A stretch of 64,000 nt of DNA from Pararge aegeria (lineage: Eukaryota > Arthropoda > Insecta > Lepidoptera > Nymphalidae), in contig NC_053187.1 of the NCBI RefSeq assembly GCF_905163445.1, positions 17,531,001 to 17,595,000 on the forward strand, read 5' to 3'. Positions 53,919 to 64,000 of the stretch are shown here, one piece after another. A program made the translations under genes and the position numbers. Position 1 is the first letter of the stretch. Every line of letters begins with the position of its first letter. Under the pieces are notes generated by a model. The model did no database searches. It was given only the letters and a program-made list of their open reading frames with translations, and was not told where the DNA came from.

Positions 53919-54009
53919 TATACAATGGATAAATTTATAATAATCTCATAATATTTATACTCGATATAAGATAATGTATACAACGGCTGGCTTTTATAAA
54001 TAAATAAAC

Positions 54010-54140
54010 AAAACATGTAAGCCCGCTACCATCTTAGGCGGCATCATCACTTAGCACCAGGTGAAATTGCAGTTAAAGGGCTAACTTGTAGTGCAATGAA
54101 AAAAAGGGCATGGTGGAAGGGCCATGAATTTGGCAGTAGG
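54010..54140 (+). repeat. Family C fragment
   Basis: GCCCGCTACCATCTTAGGCG, CACCAGGTGAAATTGCAGTT and GGGCTAACTTGTAGTGCAAT correspond to the end reversed at 15.4 kb. Confidence 0.6.
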
Positions 54141-54726
54141 ACATTGACAGGCTAAATACTGATCGTGGAATCAAGATTCACTCAAAAACGCTCAACAAAA
54201 TATCAATTGTTACTATGAACTGAGTCACCTTGACCTCAACCAGATTTAACGGTTCATTATTGTAACCGTTTATTATTATATAACGCTTTAAGGTTATGTT
54301 ATCTTTATTAGAGCTAAAATTATTATGGCTAACAGAAAGCAAATAAATAAATTTTTAGTCTAATTGCCTACCATATTTTAAGGTGAATCTCTGTTTAAAA
54401 TATGGACATTATATTAATTTTACTACTTCCTGCCCGCGACTGCGTGGAAAAATAAAAAAGTTAACCAATGCACGTAGTAATTTTAGCTAAACCTAGCTAT
54501 GCTTCGCGTCAGTACTATCCTACGGAATGTCGGTATATTCGGGTTATTACAACCAATATAATTATAATATATAGGTATAACAGTTCATGCGGTATTATTA
54601 AAACATAGATGTGTTCAATTGTAGTCGTAGCTATTAAAGACATGGAAGAGAACTCACAAAAGGTGTCTTGCAGTTCAATGTAAGATAACGACAGAGAAAT
54701 AAAATATGTATTTGTTTTACTTTACT
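54141..54726. other. Unassigned stretch
   Basis: No gene is seen. CTACTTCCTGCCCGCGACTG at about 54421 is a common dispersed-repeat phrase. Confidence 0.3.
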
Positions 54727-55027
54727 ACAAGCCAGGGTAGCTGTGGTAGCGCATTGGGTAGGAGCTCGAATACACTATCGGGGGCCGAGTTCGAATCCCA
54801 GCACGCACTTTTAACTTTTCTAATTAAAATATCACTTGCTTCATCGGTTAAGGGAAACATCGTGAGGTAACCTGCATGCCTCAGAGTGCTACATAATGGG
54901 CTGATAGGTGTGTTGTCCACCAATCCGCTATGGGCCAGCGTGGTGGACTACTGCCTTAATCCCCTTCTCATTGTAGGAGGAGACCCGTGCTTTATAGCGG
55001 GCCGGTAATGGTTTTATGTGATGACAA
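54727..55027 (+). mobile_element. SINE B, full length
   Basis: AGCCAGGGTAGCTGTGGTAG, B box GAGTTCGAATCCCAGCACGC, CATCGTGAGGTAACCTGCAT and GCGGGCCGGTAATGGTTTTA. Confidence 0.88.
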
Positions 55028-55084
55028 CAAGCCTTGCCTTGTTTGAAATCGGTACTAAGTGATGAGAGTAAACTGTTAGGGGTA

Positions 55085-55180
55085 AGGCAGGCTCTAGGCT
55101 GCATCATACCGGGATACCGAATTGCTTTCGGCTCGTATTTTTCGGTAGGGTGGTGGCCGATAATAGCCGAGGTATATATT
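55085..55180 (-). repeat. Family C fragment, diverged
   Basis: CATACCGGGATACCGAATTG and CGGTAGGGTGGTGGCCGATA are recognisable but diverged. Confidence 0.45.
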
Positions 55181-55224
55181 ATAATAACGAACAGTTCCCA
55201 AGCAAACTCTCTGTAATATTTATG

Positions 55225-55520
55225 CGCATATTATGAAAATTAAGCTTAATTTGCTTTAGCCCGCGAAAAGTAAGATTCTAATAATTATTTATTGTAAAAT
55301 TAAAATCTCCTGAGGATGCTCCGGTTTCAGAGCGAAACGTGCGTAGAGGGTACATTGCCGAAGATATGTTTGGTGTGGAGTATAAGGATTGAAGAAATTA
55401 TAAAAGAAATTATAAATTAAACCATAAAGATTCTCCTCATTTCGCGTTAAATTTAGCTTAATTTTCATAATATATCATGGATTTCAGCAAAGTAACGCCT
55501 GCTTCTATCCAATACATTTA
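55225..55520 (+). repeat. Family D copy
   Basis: TCCTGAGGATGCTCCGGTTT, GAGCGAAACGTGCGTAGAGG, GGTGTGGAGTATAAGGATTG and ATGGATTTCAGCAAAGTAAC, parallel to 60.8 kb. It is the most complete copy here. Confidence 0.75.
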
Positions 55521-56387
55521 TGTGCAAGGAACGCATTAGTGGGTAACGCATGTAACGCAAGTACAAGTTCATAAGTCGGTCGACTGTTTGTAATAATTAC
55601 ACAGAAGTAGAGCCGTGGCCTCATCAACTCCGCCCTCCATCCTGTATTTAACACGCAGGGAGACATGAATGAATCAATTAATAAGACACGAAAGTACAGA
55701 TAATCGCGACGCTAAAGTGTTATGACGTTGAAGTAACAATGGGCAATGGACATTAGCGTCTTAAGGTGCTTGAATCTCGCATCGATGGATACCCGACGAG
55801 ATAAACGGATGAAGTCAAGGGAGTTGCAGGGTTTCGCTGGACTCAAGCGGCTCAAGACTGTGATACTTAGAACTTCCTACAAAAGACCAGTGCCCAGTAG
55901 ATGTGTATTGCTTGACATGGTGACGATGATGACAAAACTAAAGATAATACATTAGAACGAGTCTAAGGCGAAGAGGTTTCCGAACGATGCTCAGGAATAC
56001 TTTGCGATTAAAAGGAGATACATATATTATGCAATGAAAGGTGGTAATTTCCCATTAACAAAAATATTACCTAGAAGGGGTTCATGTCAAATAAACGAAT
56101 GCCAAAATCAAAGCCACATGTCTGTCTTTAGTGTGAATAACATCAAACACAAAATTTCAATGATGACTTTATCATCACATACCTAAACCCCTTTTTCCTT
56201 ATTGTAAATTGCTGAGGAATTAGGGATTCCAGAGACAATTTGAACATCAGCTAGATGTGTTATGACTTGGGAATATAACAAATATAACAAAACCCTAATT
56301 TAAGTTAACTGGAGTTGTGATGCTAAACCATCTCGATCATGTTAGCTTTATTATCAATATCACATAAAACCTTTACCGGCTCATTAC
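55521..56387. other. Unassigned stretch
   Basis: No gene is established. A frame at 55746-55955 has no recognised domain. Confidence 0.3.
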
Positions 56388-56656
56388 GACGGCTGATTGG
56401 CGCAGTTTGCAGCAACCCGGCTTTTTGAGCCCAAGGCCGTGGGTTCGATTCCCACTACTGGAAAATGTTTGTGTGATGAGCATGAATGTATTTCAGTGTC
56501 TGGGTGTATATATGTATATTGTAAGTATTTTTGTATATTATTCATAAAAATCATCACACATCAGTCGCCTTAGTACCCATAACACAAGCTACACTTACTT
56601 TGGAGCTAGATGGCGGTGTATGTATTGTCGTAGTGTATTTATTTATTATTTATTAT
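56388..56656 (+). mobile_element. SINE A, full length
   Basis: GACGGCTGATTGGCGCAGTT, B box GGTTCGATTCCC and end GTCGTAGTGTATTTATTTAT. Confidence 0.9.
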
Positions 56657-56845
56657 TACAGAGCACAAGTCTCCTTCACGTAGACAACCCAACGCTGGCC
56701 CAGTGCAGATTGGTAGACTTCGGGAATATTATGGAGAACACTCAGGCATGCAGGTTTCCTCATGATGTTTACCTTCACCGTTGAATGTTATATTTTAATT
56801 ACTTAAAACCAGCATAACTTAGACAAGTTACAGGTGCCTCTGAAC
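56657..56845 (-). mobile_element. SINE B, partial
   Basis: CAGAGCACAAGTCTCCTTCA, GCCCAGTGCAGATTGGTAGA and GGCATGCAGGTTTCCTCATG. The tRNA-like head is missing. Confidence 0.75.
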
Positions 56846-56904
56846 GAATTTTCATAAGTTTTTTTTTGTTTTATTGGCTTACGTGAAAACGTAGACGTTG
56901 AAGC

Positions 56905-57104
56905 GTTGATAGCCCAGTGGTGAGGTATTCAGCTTCAATTTCGGAGGACCGAGTTCGAATCACAGCACGCACCTCTAACTTTTCTTAGTTATGTGCATTT
57001 TAAGTCATTAAAATATCACTTGCTTCAACGTTGAAGGAAAACATCGTGAGGAAACCTGTATGCCTGAGAGCTCTACATAATGTTCTCAAAGGCAAACTTA
57101 CGGC
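56905..57104 (+). mobile_element. SINE B, 3' truncated
   Basis: TTGATAGCCCAGTGGTGAGG, B box GAGTTCGAATCACAGCACGC and GAGGAAACCTGTATGCCTGA. It faces the previous copy head to head. Confidence 0.82.
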
Positions 57105-57175
57105 CTGAGGGAAATGGAGATGTTAACCTATATTCTTTTGTATTCCACTACAATTTAACTCATCTGCAATCTCTA

Positions 57176-57330
57176 CTAATCTTTGGTTTCTACGCAACAT
57201 CGTACCGGAACGCTAAATCGCTTAGCGGCACGTCTTTGTTAGTAGGGTGGTAACTAGCTACAGCCGTAGCCTTCCACCGGACCAGACCAGAGAATATAAA
57301 TTCCCAAAAAGCCCCTGCTAGGAATTTTAT
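57176..57330 (-). repeat. Family C dispersed repeat
   Basis: TTTGGTTTCTACGCAACATC, ACCGGAACGCTAAATCGCTT and GGTGGTAACTAGCTACAGCC, colinear with 50.4 kb. Confidence 0.75.
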
Positions 57331-57729
57331 TTCTTTACCCGTGGAGAAAAATTTCCTCTGCCCGCGCTATCCGTGTTTTCTAACACGAAAAACTTAGCCG
57401 GGCATTTTGCCGGAATTTATTTATTTAATAATGAATAATAACCGAATAAATGCAAAAAGTTATTAACTCTTAAGTTAACTCTTCACATTTTAAAGACATA
57501 AATAAATACATGATTTGTTCACATTTATATCCTATACATTTTAATCGATATAAATTTTGTAAAACGACCTAATACTCAATTATACTTGATATAATAAATG
57601 ACGTAATTTATACCGAATAAATTCTCGATCCTTGTCAGTGGATATAATCAGGGTATAAAATTTTGTTTCTTGTCTATTCTAGATAGAATTATTATCATCA
57701 TCAAAGCTCTACAGCCTTGGGTGGGCCTT

Positions 57730-57945
57730 AGCTTGGTTAAGCATATTTTTTTATTCCAGGCGGTCAGAAGCTGCTTCTTTAAAGCTCCGAACTCCCGGAA
57801 CCCTCAGATAACTCTCAACTCCTTCACTCCACCGACCCCTAAGTCGTCCTCGGCCTCTACGCCCCTCCAAAGAGCACACCACCAACCTCTTTGGGGCTCT
57901 CGTGCCTTCCATGCGTTGCACATGCCCTGCCCATTGCATTCTTAA
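57730..57945 (-). mobile_element. RTE-like LINE ORF C-terminal fragment
   Basis: Minus-strand MQWAGHVQRMEGTRAPKRLV, then GRRGRGRLRGRWSEGVESYL and FKEAASDRLE. This is the usual WAGHV...GRPR.RW...A.DR tail of RTE-type and related LINE proteins. Confidence 0.7.
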
Positions 57946-58364
57946 TAGTTTAATAGTCTTGACGACATTTGGTTCTTTAAAAAGTTCGTATAGTTCGTGA
58001 TAGTATCGAATGTGCCAAAACCATTATCCTCCTGCATAGCACCAAACACTCGTCGCAAGACCTTTCGTTCTAAAATGAGCACACTGTTTTCGTTTTAAGC
58101 AAGGGCTATGCTAAACATTGGTGCATTTAAAACCCTTATAGCTTATCAAAACTGAATTGGAAAAGCCTTATTGGATTAATTACGGTTTTAATTTTCATTA
58201 AAAAATTCACGCACGCTAAAACCCGGGTAGATTTAGTAAACAAAGACACTTACTTAACATTTATGATCCTCAAAAAAAATTACAATGTAGAAAGAACAAG
58301 AAAGAAAAAAAATATTTTTGACATTGCGCCACACATTACAAAATTAACAACAACACCTATCTGT

Positions 58365-58530
58365 GGCCTAACCTAGAAAAAAGATGCCAGTTCAGCATTG
58401 GCATGCGCCAATGGGAGCAACGCCAATGGGAGCAAGCTGAATAGCCAACCCGACTGCCCAGCATGGTGAATATGGGCAGACCCTCACCTTGGGAGAGGCC
58501 ATTAGTCCAGCAGGGGAAAGGTACTGTGAT
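58365..58530 (-). repeat. Unclassified dispersed repeat
   Basis: GGGAGAGGCCATTAGTCCAG and GCAGGGGAAAGGTACTGTGA resemble a LINE-derived tail. It contains a small direct repeat, CCAATGGGAGCAA, at 58409-58421 and 58425-58437. Confidence 0.4.
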
Positions 58531-59609
58531 GTGATATAGCAAAATTGCTACTGAGTTTCTAAAAACCCTGAACTTGTCATACGCTATTCACGTACGTTCT
58601 GTATATAAAACTCATTTTTATCCAAAAGCAACTATTAATGCAATGTATTTACTGCAAGGAAAAACAACTTCAATTCGCATTTTAAGATTCTTTGAAAGAC
58701 CCAATAAAAACACTTGCCAAAGAATTTGGATCACAAACAAATACTGACTGCAGATATCACAACAAAACCGTAAAGACAAAATTGCCTAGAGAAAACGGTG
58801 ACGGGCGAATCTCAAAAACGTATCTCACGTTGCGTAACGATATAGGCCTCGATGAGCATCGCGGTACAACCTGCGCCTGCGCAGCCTACTCCGAGAAGCA
58901 TCAGTTGCTTTCAGACCACTGCCTAGGGCTGACGTGTTCCATGTTCCATTATTGAATTTGAAATTTCAATTACGCGATCGCGTGTGAATTTTTTTTTTCC
59001 AGTTGATTGTGTTTCCCAGGAGGAGAGGTTTGTAATTTTTTTTATTATAAGTTAAATGGGTAATTATTTTTTAGATAAACAAAATTTGCATTATTATGCA
59101 ATTTCAAAAGTAATATTCCATGGTTTAAGTATAGAAAGCATTGCGCTTTAATTACGGTGTGTGGTAATTTCAAACCTTATTACATCTCAAGTGTTTTTTT
59201 GACCAAGTACCAAACTAAGTTTAGTAGTTTGTTTTATTTGGGTGAAAGTGTTAAGTGTTGTAATACGCCGTTGTATTTTTAACGTTTTGCAAAACTGTTG
59301 TTACAGTTACCTATGTCTTTTTTAAATATAGGAAATAGATAGTAGAAGAGAGTGTTGGTTAGGTTGAGAGTGGGCGTCAAAAATGATGTGATGCAATGGT
59401 CTGTGAAGCTATTAGAAGGGTAACCGGACTTTGGTACTCATCATAGACAAGTAATATAAATCAAAAATTCGCAGCACTAAACAAAATAAACTTAAATTTC
59501 TAAGGAGCCGTTGTATGGATGAAACCTTTGTCATACAAAAAGGAAACACCGAAATCAGTGTATTAGCTGAGAAAAGAATTGATACACCTGATTGTAAGTC
59601 TCATCATTC
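58531..59609. other. Unassigned stretch with a small frame
   Basis: No gene is established. An 87-codon plus frame at 58692-58955 lies in a GC-richer patch with CTGCGCCTGCGCAG near 58872, a near-match to the NRF-1/ewg-type GCGCNTGCGC motif. It could be a promoter-proximal exon, but no splice partner is recognised. Confidence 0.3.
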
Positions 59610-59900
59610 ATCATTATCCTTATTAGAAGCCAGTAACATCCCACTGCTGGGCACAGGGCTCTTCTCTCACACGAGAGAGTGTACTAGAGTATAGACCCAC
59701 CACGCTGATCTAATGGTGGCTGGTGGGTTTTAACGATTATTCCTACATGCTAGTGATAATATCTGGAACAGATGGCTTACCGTGCTCTACAAGTCAAGAT
59801 AGCACCAATTCGTTAACTCCGCCACTTTTTTTTGGTTAAAACTCTCAATAGCCGGCCAAAAACTGTTCTACCAAAAAGTTTTTGCCGGGACCGGTAATCA
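59610..59900 (-). repeat. Family E dispersed repeat
   Basis: ACATCCCACTGCTGGGCACA, AGTATAGACCCACCACGCTG and AACAGATGGCTTACCGTGCT. A reversed B-box-like GGGACCGGTAATCAAACCC closes it. Confidence 0.55.
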
Positions 59901-59929
59901 AACCCAGCAATTCATGAGCAGAAGTGAAC

Positions 59930-60087
59930 TGAAGTGAACCTTTTGACGACTGCGGTCGGCAGAGGTCCCAGGTTCAACCCCGGCAGGGGCGATTTGGAAA
60001 TTTATAATTATCGAATTTTGTCTAGTCTGGTTTGGTCTTCGAGACTTTGGGAGTGGCTAGTTACCACCCTACTCACAAAGACTTGAA
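59930..60087 (+). repeat. Family C-like repeat cut by SINE A
   Basis: CTGCGGTCGGCAGAGGTCCC and AGGTTCAACCCCGGCAGGGG lead into GGAGTGGCTAGTTACCACCC, which is cut off by the SINE A at 60095. Confidence 0.6.
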
Positions 60088-60094
60088 GCAATTT

Positions 60095-60337
60095 ACGGCC
60101 GATTGGTGCGGTTTGCAGCGACCCTGCTTTCTGAGTCCAAGGCCGTGGGTTCGATTCCCACTACTGGAAAATGCTTGTGATGAGCATGAATGTTTTTCAA
60201 TGTGTGTGTGTTTATATGTATATTATAAGTATTTATTCATAAAATTATTCATCAGTCATCTTAGTACCCATAACACAAGATACGCTTACTTTGGGGCTAG
60301 ATGGCGATGTGTGTAATATCGTAGTAAAAAAAAAAAT
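60095..60337 (+). mobile_element. SINE A with poly(A)-like end
   Basis: ACGGCCGATTGGTGCGGTTT and B box GGTTCGATTCCC. Unlike other copies it ends in poly(A) rather than (TTTA)n. Confidence 0.88.
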
Positions 60338-60794
60338 TAGCTTTCCGATAAGATGCCGCATAGAAATTGATTAAGAGTATGGGTTTACTATAACTGTCGT
60401 ACCCCTAAAAGGTTATCCCACCAGGTGAGATGAAAAAAATATCGTCTATATCCCAGAGAGAACTCTGTCCTTTATCAAGATAAATACCTCAAATAAATTT
60501 ATTGTTTTATTTTTAATTTACCCTTTACTTGCGGTTTAAGAAATTTATTGTTTTCATAAGAACAGTATTCACTTACATGAAAACTTAAGCTATTACATTA
60601 TAAGGTTTGCTGAGATTGTAAGTTAGAGCGTGCTACACAAAAAAAAGACTTAATTCAACATGCCAAAAACAATTAATTTACATGCAGCTATCCGTTAGAA
60701 CTTTTAACTTAAAAGTATACAAAAATATGAGGGTAGTATGGTACCATTGTAACAAAAATCCCACTAACGCTAGGCATATCTACGTCATGAAGTG
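60338..60794. other. Unassigned stretch
   Basis: No gene or recognised repeat is seen. Confidence 0.3.
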
Positions 60795-60995
60795 GATACT
60801 TAACAATTATTCATTGTAAAGTCAACATCTGAGGATGCTCCGGTTTCGGAGCGAAACGTGCGTAGAGGGTACATTGCCGAAGATCTGTTTATTGTGGAGT
60901 ATAAGGATTGAAGAAATTATTAATCACATCATACAGATTCGCCTGCTTTTCGCGGAGTATAGCAAATGAAGCTTAATTTTCATAATACGTTTGAG
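60795..60995 (+). repeat. Family D copy
   Basis: CTGAGGATGCTCCGGTTTCG, AGCGAAACGTGCGTAGAGGG, CAGATTCGCCTGCTTTTCGC and AAGCTTAATTTTCATAATAC. Confidence 0.75.
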
Positions 60996-61745
60996 GACAG
61001 TCAAAGAACTGTAGTTTCATAAATGTCATTTCATAAAGGACATATTTCCATAAAAACTTTCTTACTTAAAGGGGTATTGCTATAAAAAAACTCCCTTAGG
61101 ATATAAGACACCTAAGAAGTTCAAAATTTTAAATTGCCGTTCGGGCCACAGAATTAAGATCATACTGAAACCGTATACACGACTGATATTAAAACATACC
61201 ACTTAGCTGCTGACAGTAATGATTTTAGATCTAATGTTCTAAGCGTTTACCATAAAATGTGAAAATAGGAAATAGTTTGTGAGCTAGCAACATTCCGCGG
61301 GCGTAAAGTTAGACGTGTTCGGTGCGTTTTCACTGTTATTGAACACATGGCTGAATGAGGATTCTGTATGATCTTAATTCATCGAATTCAATATTCTATG
61401 AAAACTTCAAACTACGCTATCACCGCTTATGAGAATATTCCGAAATTTGAAGCGTATTTTTGGGGGAAAAGATTTTGCGTATGAACAATCACAAATTGCA
61501 CGGTGTAGGTTTGTCTGGTTGTCGCGGATTAAAGTAAATGCGGAACTAACAGCTTGCGTGAGGACTTGGGTCCAACTAGTAGGCGCTTCGTGCGAGAGTT
61601 AATATAACTGGTGACATAAGTAGACACAGCGCAGGCGCAGCACAATATAAAATTATAATGATTACGGCGTTATATCACGATAAGCTCGCATAATACCTCC
61701 AAACCTAAAACTAGCTTATATTCAAACAATTATGTTGGGCTCTGC
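60996..61745. other. Unassigned stretch
   Basis: No gene is seen. GCGCAGGCGCAG at about 61630-61641 is another NRF-1-like word. Confidence 0.3.
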
Positions 61746-61753
61746 ACTGATCT

Positions 61754-61868
61754 CAGTGGCTTGCACAGGGTTTTTACCAGGATATGCATAAAAAAGGAAG
61801 CGTTATGAGTTATACAAAAATTTAGGGGTAGGCAGTGCTTTTGTGCATGTATGAAGTGCACGCCACTG
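61754..61868. mobile_element. hAT-type MITE (CAGTGGCG family), short form
   Basis: This 115-bp copy is flanked by perfect ACTGATCT duplications (61746-61753 and 61869-61876). The ends are CAGTGGCTTGCACAGGG and the complement of AGTGCACGCCACTG. Confidence 0.9.
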
Positions 61869-61935
61869 ACTGATCTTGATGAAATTTGGCACACATAAGC
61901 ATAGCTTGTACTCTGTTTTACTTGTTTGTTTTGTT

Positions 61936-62060
61936 TGGTTGGCGCATGGGGCTACCCGACTTCTTGAGTCCTAGGATGTGGGTTCGATTCCCACAACTGG
62001 AAAATGTTTCTGTAATGAACATTAATGTTTTTCAGTGTCTTTGTGTTTATGTTTATATAA
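61936..62060 (+). mobile_element. SINE A, 3' truncated
   Basis: GGTTGGCGCATGGGGCTACC, B box GGTTCGATTCCC and the start of the body only. Confidence 0.8.
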
Positions 62061-62679
62061 TTTGAAGGAGATGTCAATTTGATTCAAACAATATAAAAAG
62101 AGTAAATATGCGTGTGTCAACGGGTAATTGTGTTATGTTTTTTTTTTAATTGATTTAATGTTAAATACATATATATAAAGAAATAGCATTCTGCACTCTT
62201 TCTCTATATAAACTATGTGTGAAATTTCCAATTTCACACAAATTCGTCTGCGAAATTTTCGTAAAAAGAGTTACAAAGTTTTTGCTTCACGTAGAATTCG
62301 CGTAGTTAAATTATACAGTTAGTTGTTATATTGCTAACATTGTAACATTACGTTCTACTTTTGAACTTGTACAAAGATTTGTAGGTTACATATCAGCACA
62401 TTTACCTTTGAGCAACTTACATCACGTGTAGAGTCGTCAAGAATATTGCTGAGGATGGATATTATTATTACAAAATTGATTTGGTACACTTATTTTATTT
62501 GAAATTGCAACTATCCATTAGTTTTGTAAGTAATAATGTTTTAATGTTTTTTAGGTCATTAGCTATTATATATTTCCCGCTACTGCATTTTAATTGTTCA
62601 TGTAGTGAATATTCTTTAGATTACTGATTTGAAACTCGATAAATGTATGGCAGAGAATGAGATAGAATACATTACATTT
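62061..62679. other. Unassigned AT-rich stretch
   Basis: No gene or recognised repeat is seen. Confidence 0.3.
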
Positions 62680-62860
62680 GACGGCCGATTGGCGCTGTGG
62701 GCAGCGACATTCTGAGTCTAAGGCCGTGGGTTTGATTCCCACAACTGGACAGTATTTGTTTGAAAAATATTCATGAGTTTTCTCAGAACCCATAACACAA
62801 GCTACGCTTACTTTGGGACGATGGCGATGTGTGATTGTCGTAGTATGTTTATTTATTTAT
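62680..62860 (+). mobile_element. SINE A with internal deletion
   Basis: GACGGCCGATTGGCGCTGTG, then GTGGGTTTGATTCCC. The middle of the body is deleted, and it ends GTCGTAGTATGTTTATTTAT. Confidence 0.85.
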
Positions 62861-62950
62861 TACACTTTTTATATTATTATTTTGTTTTCTATTTTAGTTT
62901 GCAAGGATTTAATTTAAAATATTAAACAATTTTAAGCTTGGTGAAAATCG

Positions 62951-63310
62951 ACCCTGCTTTCTGAGTCCAAGGCCGTGGGTTCGATTCCCACAACTGGAAA
63001 ATGTTTGTGTGATGAGCAATAAGTGTTTTTCAGTGTCTGGGTGTTTATATGTATTTTCTAAGTATTTATGTATATATAATTTATAAAAAAATATATTCAT
63101 CAGTCATCTTAGTACCCATAACACAAGCTACGCTTACTTTGGGGCTAGGTGGCGATGTGTGTAGTGTCGTAGTATATTTATTTATTTATTTATATTTTAT
63201 TCATAAAAATATTCATCAGTCATATTAGTACTCATAACACAAGCAACGCTTTCTTTGGGGCTAGATGGCGATGTGTGTATTGTCGTCGTAGTATATTTAT
63301 TTATTTATAT
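62951..63310 (+). mobile_element. SINE A, 5' truncated, with duplicated tail
   Basis: ACCCTGCTTTCTGAGTCCAA through the first (TTTA)n at about 63176-63192. A second copy of the distal body and tail then follows directly (about 63196-63310). Confidence 0.85.
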
Positions 63311-63595
63311 CAGTCCATTACCTGTCCACTACAGGGCATGGTGTCCTCCCACTATGAGAAGGGATTAGGCCAAAGTCCACCACGCTTGTCCAGTGTGGAT
63401 TGGTAGACTTCACTAATATAATAGAAAACTCTCAGACATGCAGGTTCGATGTTTACCTTCACAGTAGAAGCAAGTGATATTTTAATTTCTTAATACGTAC
63501 ATAACATTGAAAGTTGGAGGTGCGTGCTGGGATGCAAACTCGAGCCGAGTTCGAAAGTGAAGCCGACGTCCTAATCACTAAGCTATCACTGCTTC
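63308..63595 (-). mobile_element. SINE B
   Basis: TCAGTCCATTACCTGTCCAC, GTGTGGATTGGTAGACTTCA, CTCTCAGACATGCAGGTTCG and a head ending CCTAATCACTAAGCTATCAC. Confidence 0.82.
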
Positions 63596-63671
63596 ATAAA
63601 AAATAATTTATTGAAAAATTATAAACTCTAAAGTTATCCTAATACCCCTGGTAGGTACCTACTCTATATCC

Positions 63672-64000
63672 CTCTCAATCTCTCAGGTGCAGGGGTCATT
63701 TGTGGGATTGAGTATACGCTTTTATAACATGATTCCTAAAGTAATTTTAGACCTACCAATGCATAAGTTTAAAGAATGTGTTAAAACACATTTATTACAG
63801 CGAGGTTACTATACAATTGATGAATTTCTTAATGACAAGGTTGCTTGGAAGCATCCGGCTCCGCTTTCATCTCTCACAAGATAGAAAAATGTATTTTAAA
63901 ATGTAAAATTTAAATTGTTGGTATTGGAAAAGAGCAACTGCAGAGTTTCTTGCCGGCTTCTTCTCGGTTGAATCTGCCCTCCGAGCCGGTGGTAGAGTCA
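63672..64000 (+). mobile_element. LINE ORF2 C-terminus and 3' UTR, cut by window edge
   Basis: The open frame to 63884 encodes SIRFYNMIPKVILDLPMHKF, LLQRGYYTIDEFLND and KVAWKHPAP, the C-terminus of a non-LTR ORF2 related to LINE L. The UTR has AAGAGCAACTGCAGAGTTTC and CCGAGCCGGTGGTAGAGTCA, and the element continues beyond 64000. The same UTR occurs reversed at 24.16-24.32 kb. Confidence 0.8.

Noticed and set aside
58692..58955. 87-residue frame as a host exon
   Set aside because: No domain, no clear splice partner and no recognisable homologue. Left as unassigned, with the NRF-1-like word noted.

Overview
This is a lepidopteran nuclear window, most likely from a butterfly and plausibly a nymphalid. 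The evidence is the AT-rich, intron-bearing sequence packed with repeats typical of Lepidoptera. These include many copies of a tRNA-headed SINE that ends in (TTTA)n and resembles the Metulj SINEs of nymphalids, a second tRNA-headed SINE, Helitron-like elements ending in CTAG|T, RTE, Jockey and CR1-type LINE remnants, and short hAT-type MITEs. The species assignment is inference; no database was consulted. There are no operons, CRISPR arrays or bacterial features.

Only one convincing host gene is present: a five-exon very-long-chain fatty acid elongase (ELOVL/ELO family) on the plus strand at 37986-44248. Every junction is a clean GT-AG site, the frame closes exactly, and the spliced product is 279 residues with an HVFHH catalytic box. 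Its introns carry SINE and LINE fragments like those in the flanking DNA.

The most complete mobile element is a hAT DNA transposon at 28166-32459. It has 15-bp perfect terminal inverted repeats (TAGTGTTGCCCAAAT), an identical 8-bp target duplication (GTTAGAAG) on each side, and CTTGGT-rich subterminal arrays. Its minus-strand two-exon transposase gene joins in frame to 683 residues, with a BED zinc finger, DDE residues and a C-terminal dimerisation block. It looks intact and potentially autonomous.

Layout: 1-17.6 kb is repeat-rich intergenic DNA (LINE tails, SINEs, three CAGTGGCG MITEs and a 34-bp hairpin). 17.6-22.5 kb is a decayed CR1-type LINE with ORF1 (FP-like C-terminal domain) and ORF2 (endonuclease plus reverse transcriptase), broken by a frameshift, stops and an internal deletion. 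22.5-24.3 kb is a mosaic of RTE, Jockey and other LINE ends. 26.1-27.2 kb is a cluster of Helitron-like copies separated by (TA)n. 28.2-32.5 kb is the hAT element. 32.5-38 kb is intergenic. 38-44.2 kb is the elongase gene. 44.2-64 kb is again repeat-dominated, including a tRNA-like MITE, a Jockey-type ORF2 3' end at 51.7-52.4 kb, many SINEs, and a LINE end running off the right edge. Apart from the elongase, nearly all open reading frames are remnants of transposons or chance frames.
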